Below are positions 11,253 to 22,520 of a DNA stretch of 64,000 nucleotides, in pieces. Source of the stretch: Diogma glabrata (lineage: Eukaryota > Arthropoda > Insecta > Diptera > Cylindrotomidae); contig OY856187.1 of NCBI GenBank assembly GCA_963693315.1, positions 376,784,599 through 376,848,598 on the forward strand, read 5' to 3'. Position 1 is the stretch's first letter, and each line of letters begins with the position of its first letter. The notes below the pieces were generated by a model. It was not told the origin of the DNA. It saw nothing but the letters and a program-made list of their open reading frames with translations, and did not search any database. Both the position numbers and the translations under genes were made by a program.

Positions 11253-12333
11253 GTCGGACAAGTGCGAATAAAATTCGTTCGCCAAGGGTTTCGTGAATGT
11301 AAAAGAACACAATATCAAAAATAAATGTCATAAAGCTATGTTGTAAAGTCTTTATATCACCAGACTATGGACGCATAACAGAATAAATGTTTAATCGTAG
11401 ACGTCAATAGTAAATGTCAATCACATCTGCATTGATCAAAAATGACACAAAAAATGTTACTCGAGGTTAAATCTTGTCGATAGCTGTTTATGTTAACTAA
11501 AGAATGATTTAACCAGCTTTTAAATGGTTTATATTGGGAATATTTTTTCTATAAATCAGCGTCGAAATATAGGGTGGTATACATATACTTAAAATAGCGA
11601 TTTTTTTAACAATAACTAAAAAACTGTGCATCGCAAAATTCTAAAAATAAATTGAATTGTTTCTTAAATTAGGTGCCCTTTCAAATGATACCCAACTCAT
11701 TTGGGTCAAAAATGATTTTTTCTGCCTTCCCATTCCCATCCCCTAAACACTCCCAATTGTCATCAAAAGTCTACCAAACTTCCTGTATATGTGCATTTTT
11801 CTAAATTTTTCTGTCAATCAGTGTCGAAATGTAGGGGCGGGGGGACGGTCTAAAAGTTTTACTTTTATGACAATAACTCAAAAATTGTGCACATAAAAAT
11901 TTCTAAAGAAAAGTGCATTATTTCTTAAATTAGGTGCTTTTTCAAATGACACCCCACTCGCTTGGGTCAAAAAAAATTTTTTTTACCATTCCCCACCCCA
12001 ATTCATTAAAAGTACAAAAATATAATTATTTGAGACTTTGCTATAATTTTCGTTCAGGGTTTATCGAACTTCCTGTCTCTGTGAATTTTTTCAAATTTTT
12101 CTGACAATTAAGCTCAAAATCCAAGGGTTTAGTTTTTTTTTACATCGTACCTCTGTAAAACCAACGAAAGCAACTTTATTTATTTTTTAATCCGCCATCT
12201 GGTGTGGATTAGTTAGTTTTATAAGCTCAAATTTTAAGTTCATCGGATTAATGGTTCACGAGATAATCGAAATAATGCAAAAAACACGTTGCACTCTCAC
12301 CAATAGTGTTCCGTATAAAAAACGGAACCCTAC
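11253..12333. repeat. 1.1-kb dispersed repeat, GTCGGACAAGTGCG start
   Basis: Begins GTCGGACAAGTGCGAATAAA...AAGGGTTTCGTGAA and ends GTTCCGTATAAAAAACGGAA-CCCTAC. This 'sensor' (GGACAAGTGCG, AAGGGTTCCGT, ACGGAACCCTA) is one I associate with repeats scattered through insect genomes, from memory and unverified. Inside, a segment of about 261 bp is duplicated in tandem (11609 and 11870 anchors; 'ttcttaaattaggtgc' and 'cttgggtcaaa' in both). Non-coding. Confidence 0.55.
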
Positions 12334-13746
12334 AAAACCTTTAAAAATTAAAATTCAATGCTTTCTTACTAACGAACTAAAAATTAAAAATATAATTAAA
12401 AATTGTAGCTTACAAAAAAATTTAATATAACAAATAAAACTATTTAAAAGATACAAAACAATTTCTAAAAAATTTGAAACAATAACAGAACAGAATAACT
12501 TCCTCATTACAATTCGTCGTCCATATTATGTTCAATGTTTTATCTATGGTTGTAGGATGAATATCTTGCATCGACATAGCTTCTGGTCACCTAATTAACT
12601 ATGGAAAATAATAAAATCAGGAACAGACACAAACCCCATTAATCATTTAACATATTTTGTCGTTGTTAAAATTAAAACCGTTAAATTAGCAACAGAAAAA
12701 AACTCGCTGGTTCTATGTTCTTATATTAACTCAACTCAAAGTAAGGATATTCAATTTCAATCTGTCTGTTTTATGTTTTATTATTACAGAAATAAAAAAC
12801 TTCGATTCTTAATTTGCTTTTATGTTTTGTTAAACATACAAATTAAAATTTATTTGAAAGAGAATAAAAAAATCAAAGAAATTGAAAAAAAAAAAATAAT
12901 AATAATAATGAAAGTAAAAAAAATATCTATCCTCCTCAGGATATAATCAATTTTCTTATATGTAATTTTTTTATTTCTTAATTTTGTTTTATTTTCTGAT
13001 TTGCGTTTTCATTTCAACGTTTTATATACATATATTTTTTTTTTCAATTAACTGGATCATAATAATAATGGCAATGAAATAAAAGAAATTGTGGGAGTTT
13101 ATTTGTTTTTAATTCAAATAAGGAAATATCATTTATAGGTTTTTGGTTTGAGACTTTTTGGATTGCCTAGGCTAAGGTTTTAAAAATGTGTAAGACTATG
13201 GACGCATAGAGGGATCAGATTTTGCTGATTTGTATGCTTATATTTGTAAATACATTTCATGACGCACCAGTGCGTTATACATATATTAAACCACTGTTAC
13301 CAAGGTGATTTTGTGATAATAAATAAACAATAATAAAACGTCCTATATTAAATTACTAAAAACAATAAATTGCACTTATGAAATAAATCATAAGGGACCA
13401 TTTATAGCTTGGGAGTAAACAATTATATTTCAATTGTAAACGTTTCGGATTAAAGAGTTTAACTAAGAAGCTGTGGTAAACGGTGTTCCGTTTATGCCGG
13501 GATTACATATACTTAAAAAAAATTCAACATATGGCCCCTGGCCCAGGAAAATCTCTATCTAATCAGTTTGACAACTCATTAAAAAAAAAATTATATGAGA
13601 CCAAAAAAAAAATATTTATTCAATGGCATAAAAAGATGGAAAAATATAATAAAAAGAAATATAAAAAAAGACTTAACTTAATAAATTTGTTGAGTGTTGA
13701 TACTGAAGAGTTTGTTAAAGTTTTGCAGTTCGGTTGAATGATTATT
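12334..13746. other. AT-rich DNA; small repeat, unassigned ORF
   Basis: GACTATGGACGCATA at about 13193 also occurs at about 11363, suggesting shared repeat debris. An 84-codon frame at 13483-13737 is Lys-rich and unrecognised; I do not call it a gene. Confidence 0.4.
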
Positions 13747-14406
13747 ACAGCTATTACCGTTGTTTTTTTAAGTGAAAACTTCTTTACGCGCGTTGTGCGA
13801 TTTTGTATGGGGAAAAATTTTATATATTCGAGTTATCATCACGCTAAATCGAGTTATCATCACTCTAAACGTATCCAATTGCAATATAGATATCGCGGTC
13901 GACCGAAGTTCTATAGGTCGAGAGATCAATTCCTGGAGTGGTACATTTTTTTATTGTTTTCTTTTTAAATTTATTAATTTTTATTAAATACCAATAAAAT
14001 TATTGTTTTTTATTCATGAATTCATAAAAATCCTAAAGATTTTTTTTACGAATTTTAAATTGATCGATAATGCAGTTTTTTAAAGTTATTGCTACTTTTT
14101 TTTCCGTTTCGCTCAAATTATAATCATTTCGATATTAACAACAAAATTAATTATTTTTTTGGCAGGCAGTGCTAAAAATAATAGAATATTGGTTTTCCCA
14201 TCATTATTTATTTCATTCCCGTGAAATAAAATAAGGAAAATAAAAACTATTATTTGAGTATATATTTCTCTTCGAATGTGAGTTGACAGCTATTCTGTTC
14301 TTTTTATACTTTTTGTTGTTGTTTTCTGAAGTGAAAACTTCTTTAAGCGCGTTATGCGATTTTGTATGGGGACAAATTTATATATTTGAGTCATCATCAC
14401 GTTAAA
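13747..14406. repeat. Two-copy repeat around AGTGAAAACTTCTTTACGCG
   Basis: 13747-13852 and 14286-14406 share ACAGCTATT, then AGTGAAAACTTCTTTA-CGCG and GCGATTTTGTATGGGG, about 540 bp apart in direct orientation. Copy 1 continues with a 21-bp tandem (CGAGTTATCATCAC twice, about 13830-13870) and a GC-richer block 'atatcgcggtcgaccgaag'. The arrangement could be two terminal repeats of a short element, but no ends or target duplication are visible. Confidence 0.45.
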
Positions 14407-14953
14407 TAAATATTGAATGTAAAATAAATATTAAAATAGAGTAAGACTAATTGTAATCATTTGTTATTGATTCTCATTTAATTGATTAATAATTTGTTTT
14501 TTTTTTCATAGAATTAGTTTTTTTTCGGTTTATAACATGTGTAAGTGTGGTATAGTAAGTAAGATTTTGTTGTATTTTTAAGTAAAATAAAAAAACTGTT
14601 TTTGTGATATTTAATTTGTGTTTTCCCTTACACTTTTTTATAAAGAAAACGCAATTTGTAGTATTAATAACCTAAGCCTTGTTGAAGTTAATGATAATAT
14701 ATTATAAATAATTTTATTCTGGTTGTCTTGATTCATGTTTTGGTTTTTTTTTAAAATTGAATTTGATGTTTTTCTCAGTTAATAACAGTGTGTAAGTTGG
14801 ATGGAGCAGGGACGGAGTTTTGGTGGAGTATAACGAGGAGCTATTTTGGAGGAGTGAATAATGGAAATGTACCCGATATTTCGTGACCAAATTTCCAGTA
14901 GCGATTTAATATAGTTACTTTTCTTCTTTTATAGTTTAAATTGTCTGCTCAAA

Positions 14954-15085
14954 ATGGATTGTAACACTCTTATGGTGCAAGGACTTCAATTATTCAACGG
15001 TCTTCCAGTTGAATTAAAAAACTTATTTAATATCCACAGTTTTAAAATGGAACTTTCAAATTACATTAAAAATAATTTTGTTTAA
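14954..15085 (+). pseudogene. Short C-terminal LINE-like peptide
   Basis: A 43-codon frame (MDCNTLMVQGLQLFNGLPVE at the start) ending in TAA. Its GL.LFN.LP.E.KN...FK..L..Y pattern is typical of the extreme C-terminus of many arthropod LINE reverse transcriptases. It follows a stop codon and a TTTTATAG that could pass for a splice acceptor, so a host terminal exon is an alternative. Too short to decide. Confidence 0.3.
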
Positions 15086-18000
15086 TAATTTGTGAATTTT
15101 TAGAGAAATTTGATGAATTTATTGAATTTATTAGGAAATTTATATAAAATGTGTCATTTAATTATAAAGCTTCACGGCTAATAAAACTTTAAATAAATAA
15201 TAAATAAATAAAAAAATAATTAGCCTATAAAATTATTATAGTATCGGCTTAACACTTCTTTAATAAACCAAGACCAAACACAGCCAAGTGGATCGGCAAG
15301 AGCATCGGATGACCAAGGTGGCAGTAGACCTGTGCAACCAAAAAAAATATTTACTTTTCCTAGCTGATTTTATAGGGACTTCGTTCTACCATAACCAATG
15401 GATACAAAATACAACAAAACCCGTTATTCGATTAAGCTGCACGGTGCATGTTTTGGTTTCACCTTTCAGTTTATATGCCATCCGCCATGAGTTGTGAAAT
15501 CTCATTTCTCTGGCTTGCGAGGGGAACTCGTTTGAGTAATAGTGAACAGATATTTTAATGCATGTTTTTTAAAGATGACTTTATGGGTGAAGTTCAAGTT
15601 GTTTTCGAGGTTTGACTAATTTTGCTTATTTTATTTGTTTTGCAATTATTTATTTTAAATATTGCGTTTCGGATAGTAATTTTATTTGTCAGAAACTTTA
15701 TATTTCGAAATATTTATAGATATTCAAAAAGCATAGTTTTAGAGATCGGCATATTTAAAAAAAAAAATAAGTGAGTGTTTTTTTTTTCATCAGTAATGAT
15801 TTGTTCACAAGACGCGTTAGCGTCGAGTGGAACAAGTTGACCGTAAACCGTTTTCTTTTCTCGTAGGAAATTTTTTTCTTCTACCATAGTAAATATAAAC
15901 AACAATAATTATAAATTATTAAGTTAGAAAACAAAAACAAAGCAATCAAAACTCAAATTTTATTTTATAATGGTTGATTTGGTTTAAAAACTTTGTAATA
16001 GTATATGAAAGTATCATAGGAACTACAACTTGTCAATAAGAAAAAATGAAGTTTCTCTTGAGAGAAAAAATGTCATTTGCATAGTGTGTTATACCTGTAT
16101 GAAAATGGTTGTGTTATATACTATCGTAGATAAACATACATATTTATTTATAGTTGCATTTTGTATTTATATATAAAAAAGGAATAAAAGTGGTACTTAC
16201 AAAGTTTCTATTGTAATACTTGCAATTATAAACTATGAATAACTCCACTTACGTATTTGTTACTGTTATCGATTTTTATGTACCTGTACTCATTAGTTTT
16301 CCAACTTTTACAATGTTCTTACAGCTCTGAATTCTATCGAAACAACAAATTCTGTAACAATATATATTTATTTCTGGCTTTTTTAATAAAGTCTAAAATT
16401 ACTTCTAATTTATTTCTGTTTATAAAATTACATCCATCTTGCTAATAGCGCAAATAACAAACACAACTTCCATAAAAATTATAGTTGTACCAATTTTTAT
16501 CATAAACTGACGATTTCATTGTAGTTGGTATATTAATACATATTCGGTGTTTATGTTTTATGAATCCTTTCGTCCATTTTTCATAACAATTAAAATTTGG
16601 AAGTTAATCGACTTAGAAAACCAGCGAGTAATGAAATAATTAATATATCACCTTATTCTACCTTCCTTCGAATTGGCCTTACTCTTATTTTGATAAACGT
16701 TATAAAATCTTCTTCTCGATTGATTCTCCGATTAGTAAGCAAAAACACCAGCTTTTATTAAGCACTTTACACCTTTATTGTTCCCCAACAACAAGAGAAT
16801 AATACAACAAACAATATTCCTAATCTAGAATATTCCTTCAATAGTTCCAAAAATTCCAACGGTTGATTATACGCATTTTCATTATAAACACAGTATTCAA
16901 AATAATACACAAAATATTTCTATTTAATGACACTTAAAACTTTATTTACAATTAATATTCACTTAGCGTTCCGTTTACAATTAATTAATTCTGTTCAGAT
17001 TAACCTGCAACGGAATACTATGTTCGTTCTAGAAGAATCTATCGTATTCTAAAATTCTTTTTTCCGGAATATTCTTGAAAAGAAAATAACAAACATGTTT
17101 TATTTGTTCTTCTACTGTACTTTTCTAAAGAAACGCAAAACAACAACAACATAGAATTTAAATATTTTTGTTGTTGTATCCTTCTTAGAAAATAATTACA
17201 ACAAATACTGTATTTGTTTCATAATTATTCTCTTGATAAAAATGATTATGAATTTGCTTTCTTAATTTTGTAAAGAATGTTTCTTTGATGCCGAATTTTT
17301 GTTTTATCTTGTATTTCATTACGATTTTTATTAACTGTAGCAATATCTATATTTTAATAATCAATAAAAATGTTCTTTATCCTTTCAAGCTTCTGCCATG
17401 AGCTTTGATGAAAGTTAAAATTATAATTCTAAATCCAATTACCGAAGCCTGGGTCTACGATTTTTTTGCCTGAAGATTATATACAAACTTTGAGAACTAA
17501 TTGATTATTTGAATGATATGTAATGGCAATATAAATTGGCAATCAAGTTGGAAAATTTGTAAAAGAAATTTTTTCCTTCGATGCACTAAGCGGCAATGGT
17601 TAAAAGATCGACCAGGAAAGATATTCTAACATTGAGTCTTAGAAATTGGGAACGAAAGGTTGATCGGACTTCAGACTGAATTTCATTGCTTCAAAACCTC
17701 TGCAATTTGTTGATGTAAAAAAAATTGATTGAAAAGTATTGTCCAATATTCAAACGAATGCGCTATACTTGCGGCCAAGAATCAAGATGTCTTTATGAAC
17801 TTAATATTATTATCCAGGCTAATATTCAAAGCAAAGAAGTCACATACTTACATTAAACTTCTATGTATCATCATCCCACGAAAAAACTTATTTACAAACA
17901 AAACAAATTGAACAGTTGTATTCATCTGTATGTAATACTATGAATAAGCCTACACAGCAAAAAAATTTCTAAGTAGACACAAACAAGTATTACTAACTAA

Positions 18001-18199
18001 TATTGAGGGCAATGTACTAAAAAAAGTTAAAACATTATTGACCAACCCGTAGCATACATAAAATCTTTTATGCCTGTTTCCTTCTAGAGAAAAAAGCCCG
18101 AGTTGAAACAAATTGGTAAATTATATTAGCGAAAATTTTTATAAATGAATATCCCTACTTTTAGAGAAATATTCGAAATAGTCAATCGTTACAATATTG
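15086..18199. other. 3.1 kb AT-rich DNA, no gene seen
   Basis: Open frames up to 69 codons (15288-15497, 15714-15905 minus, 16257-16445) show no motif or plausible start context. No RNA gene or long repeat recognised. Confidence 0.5.
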
Positions 18200-18345
18200 T
18201 AAAACTTTTGCGAGCAATTTGGCATTTCGACTGGGCTGAGAAAAGACATCTTCGAATTCACGGAATGAAGCTAACTCGAAATTAAAAATCTCATGGCACG
18301 CAATTTCTCTTACGTTCCTGATAATAATTCCACTGTCAGGTATGT
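18200..18345 (+). repeat. Dispersed repeat L, copy 1 (partial)
   Basis: Matches about 46855-46985 and, more weakly, about 57211-57335. Shared landmarks are ACTTTTGCG, CACGCAATTTCTCTT and GTTCCTGATARTRATTCCAC followed by TGTCAGG or TTTCAGG. Non-coding; possibly part of a retroelement LTR or leader. Confidence 0.5.
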
Positions 18346-18722
18346 ACAGTGTCTACTACAAATCGAACATCAAAATATTGTATTGAATTTTCGTTACTTT
18401 CTTTTTGATACCTGCAACTGAACCACAGCAACGAGAGGTCGGGAACAGCAAGATTTTAATAAATTCAGTTATTTCTACACTTAAATTAACTATTTAGCTT
18501 TGCAATTTAAATATCTCACAAAACATCACTCGCTATTGCTCTTTAGTGTACCGTGTAGCGAAATTTGAAATTCGACGTGCACGCCGTGCTACTTGGGTAA
18601 TGCTGACAGAATTAGGTTGGTGTGTCGGAGACAGGCAGAGTAAATACTGCTTAGTCAATTATGTTATACCACGGCGAATTGGTGCTTTAAATCCAATGCA
18701 ACCCCTGCGTCTGTTCTCAATG
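18346..18722. other. Unassigned sequence beside gypsy 1
   Basis: Includes an Arg-rich 70-codon plus-strand frame (18546-18758) that overlaps the end of the gypsy pol fragment and is not recognised. The break in gypsy homology near 18745 marks a truncation point. Confidence 0.35.
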
Positions 18723-19247
18723 TTAAGGGCGGCTTGGATAAATCGGCTTGCTATATAAACGTGTAAAAAATTCAGCCCAATCTGAATATTTAAACGGTAT
18801 CACTATGCCCTCTTCAACCAACCTTTCAATTTCAATTTCAGCTTGAACTTTATTTTTCAATCGCAGTGGTACTGCATACGGCTTGTGAAAAACTGGAGTA
18901 CACTGCTTTATGTGTATTTCCGCTTTGTAATCTCGTATAACTTTGCTACTATCGTTTAATATGCAATTGGGGTACGTACTGTGAATTATTTCTTCAACAT
19001 TCACCTCTATACTATTGATTTGATTAGCAAAAAAGCATCGCCAATTTGGTTGAAATACATCCAACCATGCACGACCAAGTAATGCCTGGAAGTAGCTCCC
19101 TGCATCAACGACTATATTAACTCTAAAAGATAATTTTTTTCCTTAAACTCCACCTGAGGTTGAATCTTCCCAACTGTTATTAACTTATGACCTGAAATGG
19201 TTGACAAATTATTACAACAATCTGATAACTTTAATTTATTTATAAAC
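18723..19247 (-). pseudogene. Gypsy 1 pol: protease end to RT start
   Basis: Minus-strand pol of a Ty3/gypsy element. The 113-codon frame 18723-19064 covers the protease-RT linker and the first RT residues: a KAEIH...PVFHKPYAVP block, then LKNKVQAEIE and LVEEGIVIP, which immediately precede the RT fingers in this family. Protease C-terminal sequence continues from about 19065 to 19247 in other frames with stops. After KYSDWAEF near 18775 similarity stops, so the RT palm, RNase H, integrase and 3' LTR are absent. This pol fragment is separated from the protease N-terminal part by the insert at 19261-19853. Confidence 0.8.
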
Positions 19248-19260
19248 TTATCTTTATATT

Positions 19261-19853
19261 AAGACTGAATCTAACAAAATATGGTGTGCAATTTATGAAA
19301 TTTTTTTGCTATCCACAAAATTGTCGATCGATCTAGTTTCGAACCGATAAGAATTCCATCGGAGTGATGTAATATCACAAATAATTCATTGAATTAATTG
19401 TAGATAATGTGTCGATAGACACAAGTGAAGATGGTCATCTTCTTCTCACAGATACAAGTTTGTTATCCAATTCTAACTTGGTTAGAGTATAACAACAATA
19501 GTGATCAACTAGAGAAACAAATTGACCAAACCTGAATCTAATAAACATATGTTTATGAAAGTTTTTTGGTTTCTTATACTTCGCTAGATGTAGTGACCTA
19601 TTTTAGGTTTATATAGCGAAAAATTTTTTTGGTAGTGTATCTAGTCGGCTAGCCCTGATGAGAATGATATACTTTTTTAAAGTGTAACAAAAAGTTCTTA
19701 TCGGTTCGAAACTAGATCGATCGACAATTTTGTGGATAGCAAAAAAATTTCATAAATTGCCACCATATTTTGTTAGATTCAGTCTTATTATTCATGATGG
19801 GATTATTTCCATCGGAGTGATGTAATATCACAAATAATTCATTGAATTAATTG
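19261..19853. mobile_element. 593-bp insert with A-B...A'-B structure and TSDs
   Basis: Flanked by a 13-bp direct repeat TTATCTTTATATT (19248-19260 and 19854-19866). Removing the insert plus one copy makes the gypsy protease frame continuous, an independent proof of insertion. Segment A (19261-19354, starting AAGACTGAATCTAACAAAAT) recurs inverted at 19693-19786. Segment B (about 19355-19400, TCCATCGGAGTGATGTAATA...) follows A on the left and recurs in direct orientation at about 19808-19853, forming the right end after a 21-bp spacer. No coding capacity. The class is unclear: A/A' act like 95-bp inverted repeats, but the right terminus is B, not A'. Confidence 0.85.
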
Positions 19854-20130
19854 TTATCTTTATATTCCTGATAACTAATAATAGATGTCCCGGCTTCTGT
19901 ATCTATTTCGAATTCTATAGTAACATCTCCTATTAATAGCTCGATGACTGCTGCAGCTGACAAATTATCAACAAAATTGATGACCTTTACTTGATTACTC
20001 TGCCGAATGTAGCATACTTTGGATGTATGACCCTTTCTTTTGCAACAATAACAAATCCAATTATATGCTGGACAATTTCGACCATCATGCTGGCGTCGAC
20101 AACGACGACAATCTCTTTTATTTTCATTAT
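19854..20130 (-). pseudogene. Gypsy 1 zinc knuckles and protease N-terminus
   Basis: Two retroviral-type zinc knuckles are readable on the minus strand: one C-X2-C-X3-H-X4-C (about 20075-20113) and a canonical CYCCKRKGHTSKVC, C-X2-C-X4-H-X4-C (20012-20053). In Gag these bind element RNA. Next comes the aspartic protease with a D-T-E-A-G where the family has D-[ST]-G-A; the glycine of the catalytic triad is replaced by Glu (about 19895-19910), which should abolish activity. The frame then meets the insert at 19853. Confidence 0.75.
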
Positions 20131-20757
20131 AATTTGACTTTAAATATTTTTTGGCTGACTCGTGACGTACTCTTGGTTTGACTTATCTTTGATTTACTAC
20201 TGATGTTGAAGGTCGATATAAACGATTAACTTTATTCACATCGAAATGTTTTATCTCCAACTGCTGCTGTATTGACATTTCTATATTCATTGCTACTTCT
20301 ACTGCTTTGTCGAATTCATAACTATTATTATTTAAATAAGTTTGTTGAATTTTCTGATTTTCTAGACCAACTAAAAACCTGTCTGTTAGAGCATCTTCTA
20401 AAGCCTTTTGTCTATCCTCAGCTTTTGATCTCCAGTTTCCTGCTTAATTTTTTGAAATTTATATCTTTCAGCCTTTTTGTTTAACCTTGAAGTGTAATAT
20501 GATGTTAAAAGCTCCATTATTTCATCGAATGATTTTTTGCTTGGCATTGTTGGTGCACATAATGACTTAAGCACTTTATAAGTTTCCTGTCCCATCAGTG
20601 TGATAAATAATTGAACCTTTACAGCTTCTTCTACACCGTTAACAATAAAAAATTGTTGTACTCTGTCTTGGTAAGAAGAAAAATCATCTCCTGATTCACA
20701 TTCTGCAATTGAATCGATAAATGGTAAAATTCTTTTGGCTTTACGATCGTTTTTCAT
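20131..20757 (-). pseudogene. Gypsy 1 Gag (capsid-like)
   Basis: The 119-codon frame 20398-20757 starts MKNDRKAKRILPFIDSIAEC and contains the helical capsid-type region of a retrotransposon Gag (YQDRVQQFF, LITLMGQETYKVLKSL-like and DEIMELLTSYY blocks). Similarity continues downstream to about 20131 in another frame after a frameshift near 20400, leading into the zinc knuckles. Gag packages element RNA into virus-like particles. The start lies about 175 bp after the primer binding site, a normal leader length. Confidence 0.7.
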
Positions 20758-20931
20758 TTCACCACGTTATAGATGTACCTTTACTTCCCATTAATTTTTC
20801 ACTGCTAAATATTACTGTTAGTTTTTTTCGTAATAAACTGTTAATTTTTCCTAACTTCTAATACAACTTTATGTTTGCAATTATTTTTGAGGTTCTATAC
20901 TTATCTATTTTTTCAGTAGTTTCCACTTTTT

Positions 20932-20941
20932 CTCGTCGCCA
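20932..20941 (-). promoter_or_regulatory. Gypsy 1 primer binding site
   Basis: Reads TGGCGACGAG on the minus strand, directly after the LTR. It begins with the TGG complementary to a tRNA CCA end, and the following bases fit a tRNA-Ser acceptor. It primes minus-strand cDNA synthesis. Confidence 0.65.
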
Positions 20942-21164
20942 CTTTTATATTTCTTATTTTTAAATAGACTTATAAGAAAATATATTTTAATAAAAGACTT
21001 TACTTAATATTTATTAATGTTAATTTAATGTTTATTGTAAGACACAATTTTATGCAAGGAACAACAAATATTCACAAAATTATAATTTCAATTCGTAACG
21101 TTAATTACAGGTTTGATATTTCATTTAATTTTATATTAAACATATAGTGGCTCAATACTTAACA
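20942..21164 (-). mobile_element. Gypsy 1 5' LTR, 223 bp
   Basis: Begins TGTTAAGTATTGAGCCACTA on the minus strand (21164 downward) and ends just before the primer binding site. AT-rich with AATAAA-type words. Its outer edge coincides with the point where the reverse transcriptase of gypsy 2 breaks off, so this element appears to have inserted into gypsy 2. No matching 3' LTR lies in the window. Confidence 0.6.
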
Positions 21165-21705
21165 TTTTGTTTCGAGATGCTTCAGACAAAGAAATTTGCC
21201 CGAACGCATCTTTGAGGTCAATGCTGCTTTTGTATCTCGTACTATTTAGACGACCCCACAAGCCGTCGATTAAAGGAAGTGGGTATGCATTCTTCTTGGT
21301 AATTGACACATTGGGAGTCCAAACACAGACGATTCTTCCCAGAAGATTTCTGAATCAGAACCACTAGCGAGCACTAGGAACTAGAACTCTCCTTGATCAC
21401 GCCCAATTGTACCATTCGGTGAAGCTTGGTAAAAATGACTTGTGACACTGCCGGTGATGTGGAGTAATTCCTCTGTTCTGCAGGTGCACTATCTCTAATG
21501 ACATATTCAACCAAAGAAGTCTTACCAAGACCCAAAACTTCTAAGGACGGAAAATAATCCTTGACATTCACTAGTTTCTGTAGCTGGTCAGGGTTAATTT
21601 TCTGTGTAATCGTTTCGTCAGACTCACTCGGAAACAGTTCACTCATAAATAAAAGAGTGATTCTCTCTAGAAATCCTAAATTCCCTCTAGAAATCAATGC
21701 GCCGC
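21165..21705 (-). pseudogene. Gypsy 2 pol: linker and RT fingers
   Basis: Second Ty3/gypsy element, minus strand. The frame 21374-21727 carries the block preceding RT: LVNVKDYFPS, LGLGKTSLVEYVIRD, AEQRNYSTSPAV and LHRMVQLGVIKESSSS. RT fingers sequence (KKSSGKNRLCLDS-like) follows at about 21165-21370 in shifted frames with stops, then ends at the gypsy 1 LTR. The first ten codons of that frame lie in the Transib-like insert, so its ATG is spurious. It belongs to a different lineage from gypsy 1, judging by its different PR and linker sequences. Confidence 0.8.
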
Positions 21706-22515
21706 ACAGTGGGATTTGTTCATACAATGTTTGGCAAAAAATATAAGGAGTGCTCGTAGAATGTTGAAATTTTGCTCTGAGCCTTTGGTTAGCTCAATTA
21801 AGAAAAATATAAAGTTTCATCAAAATTGGCGACGCCCACTACCCACCGCCCACAGAACCCAACATTTATTTTTGGCCCAAAGTTTTTGAAATTTGGCACA
21901 GAGCCTTTTATTACCTCAATTAAGAATAAAATAAAGTTTCATAAAAATTGGCCACGCCCACTACCCTCCGCCCATAGAACCCAAAATTTTATGATTTTAT
22001 GATTTTATAAATTTTATGATTTTATAAAAGATTATTAATTATTTAAACTTTTTTTTCTTTTAATTGATAGTATGGAGTCTTACTTTTCATTTTATTATAG
22101 CGGGAGCACCTAGCACGACCGAGCAACCTTTTTTTTCTTCCAAGGAAGTTTGCCATCACGGCACATTATAGAACAAATTTCATTCTATCATATCTTTTAA
22201 ACCATATGAGCGAACTTTATAATTTTTTTTTTAAATACGCATAAAAGGCTATATTTGAAAATAATCACTATTTAAATTAGAGCAATATTGTTATCTTACG
22301 TACAAGCACTATAGAAGTGCCTAAACAGTTTTCCTTTTTTTTTACCAAAATTTACATGTGACTTTACTTAATTATTTCAAAGACAAATAAACGTTTTTTT
22401 GGGATACAATTTATGGATTCTTCATACTGAATCAATTTTCTATAAAACTGCATCATTACATTTTTAAATTTTATGTGTCGAAAAAATTACTTATTGCACA
22501 AAAAATCCCACTGTG
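21706..22515. mobile_element. Non-autonomous Transib-like element, 810 bp
   Basis: Both ends read CACAGTGGGATTT inward (left from 21706, right from 22515; 15 of 16 bases match). Outside them lies a perfect 5-bp duplication CGCCG (21701-21705, 22516-22520). CACAGTG-like termini and GC-rich 5-bp target duplications are diagnostic of Transib, the superfamily related to the RAG1 recombinase. The element sits inside gypsy 2 pol, whose protease and linker sequence resume on either side. The interior has no transposase-like frame; it contains a 122-bp tandem pair and AT-rich filler. Confidence 0.85.
21765..21995 (+). repeat. 122-bp tandem pair within the Transib element
   Basis: Copies start at 21765 and 21887. 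Both read TGAAATTTkGcwCwgAGCCT, then CTCAATTAAGAA, AAAGTTTCATMAAAATTGG and CCACGCCCACTACCC-like text. Phrases of the kind 'TTTCATCAAAATTGGCCACG' are common in dipteran repeats, from memory. Confidence 0.7.
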
Positions 22516-22520
22516 CGCCG

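Noticed and set aside
16800..17060. GAA/TTC clusters resembling heat-shock elements
   Set aside because: Short, irregular, and no nearby gene for them to control.
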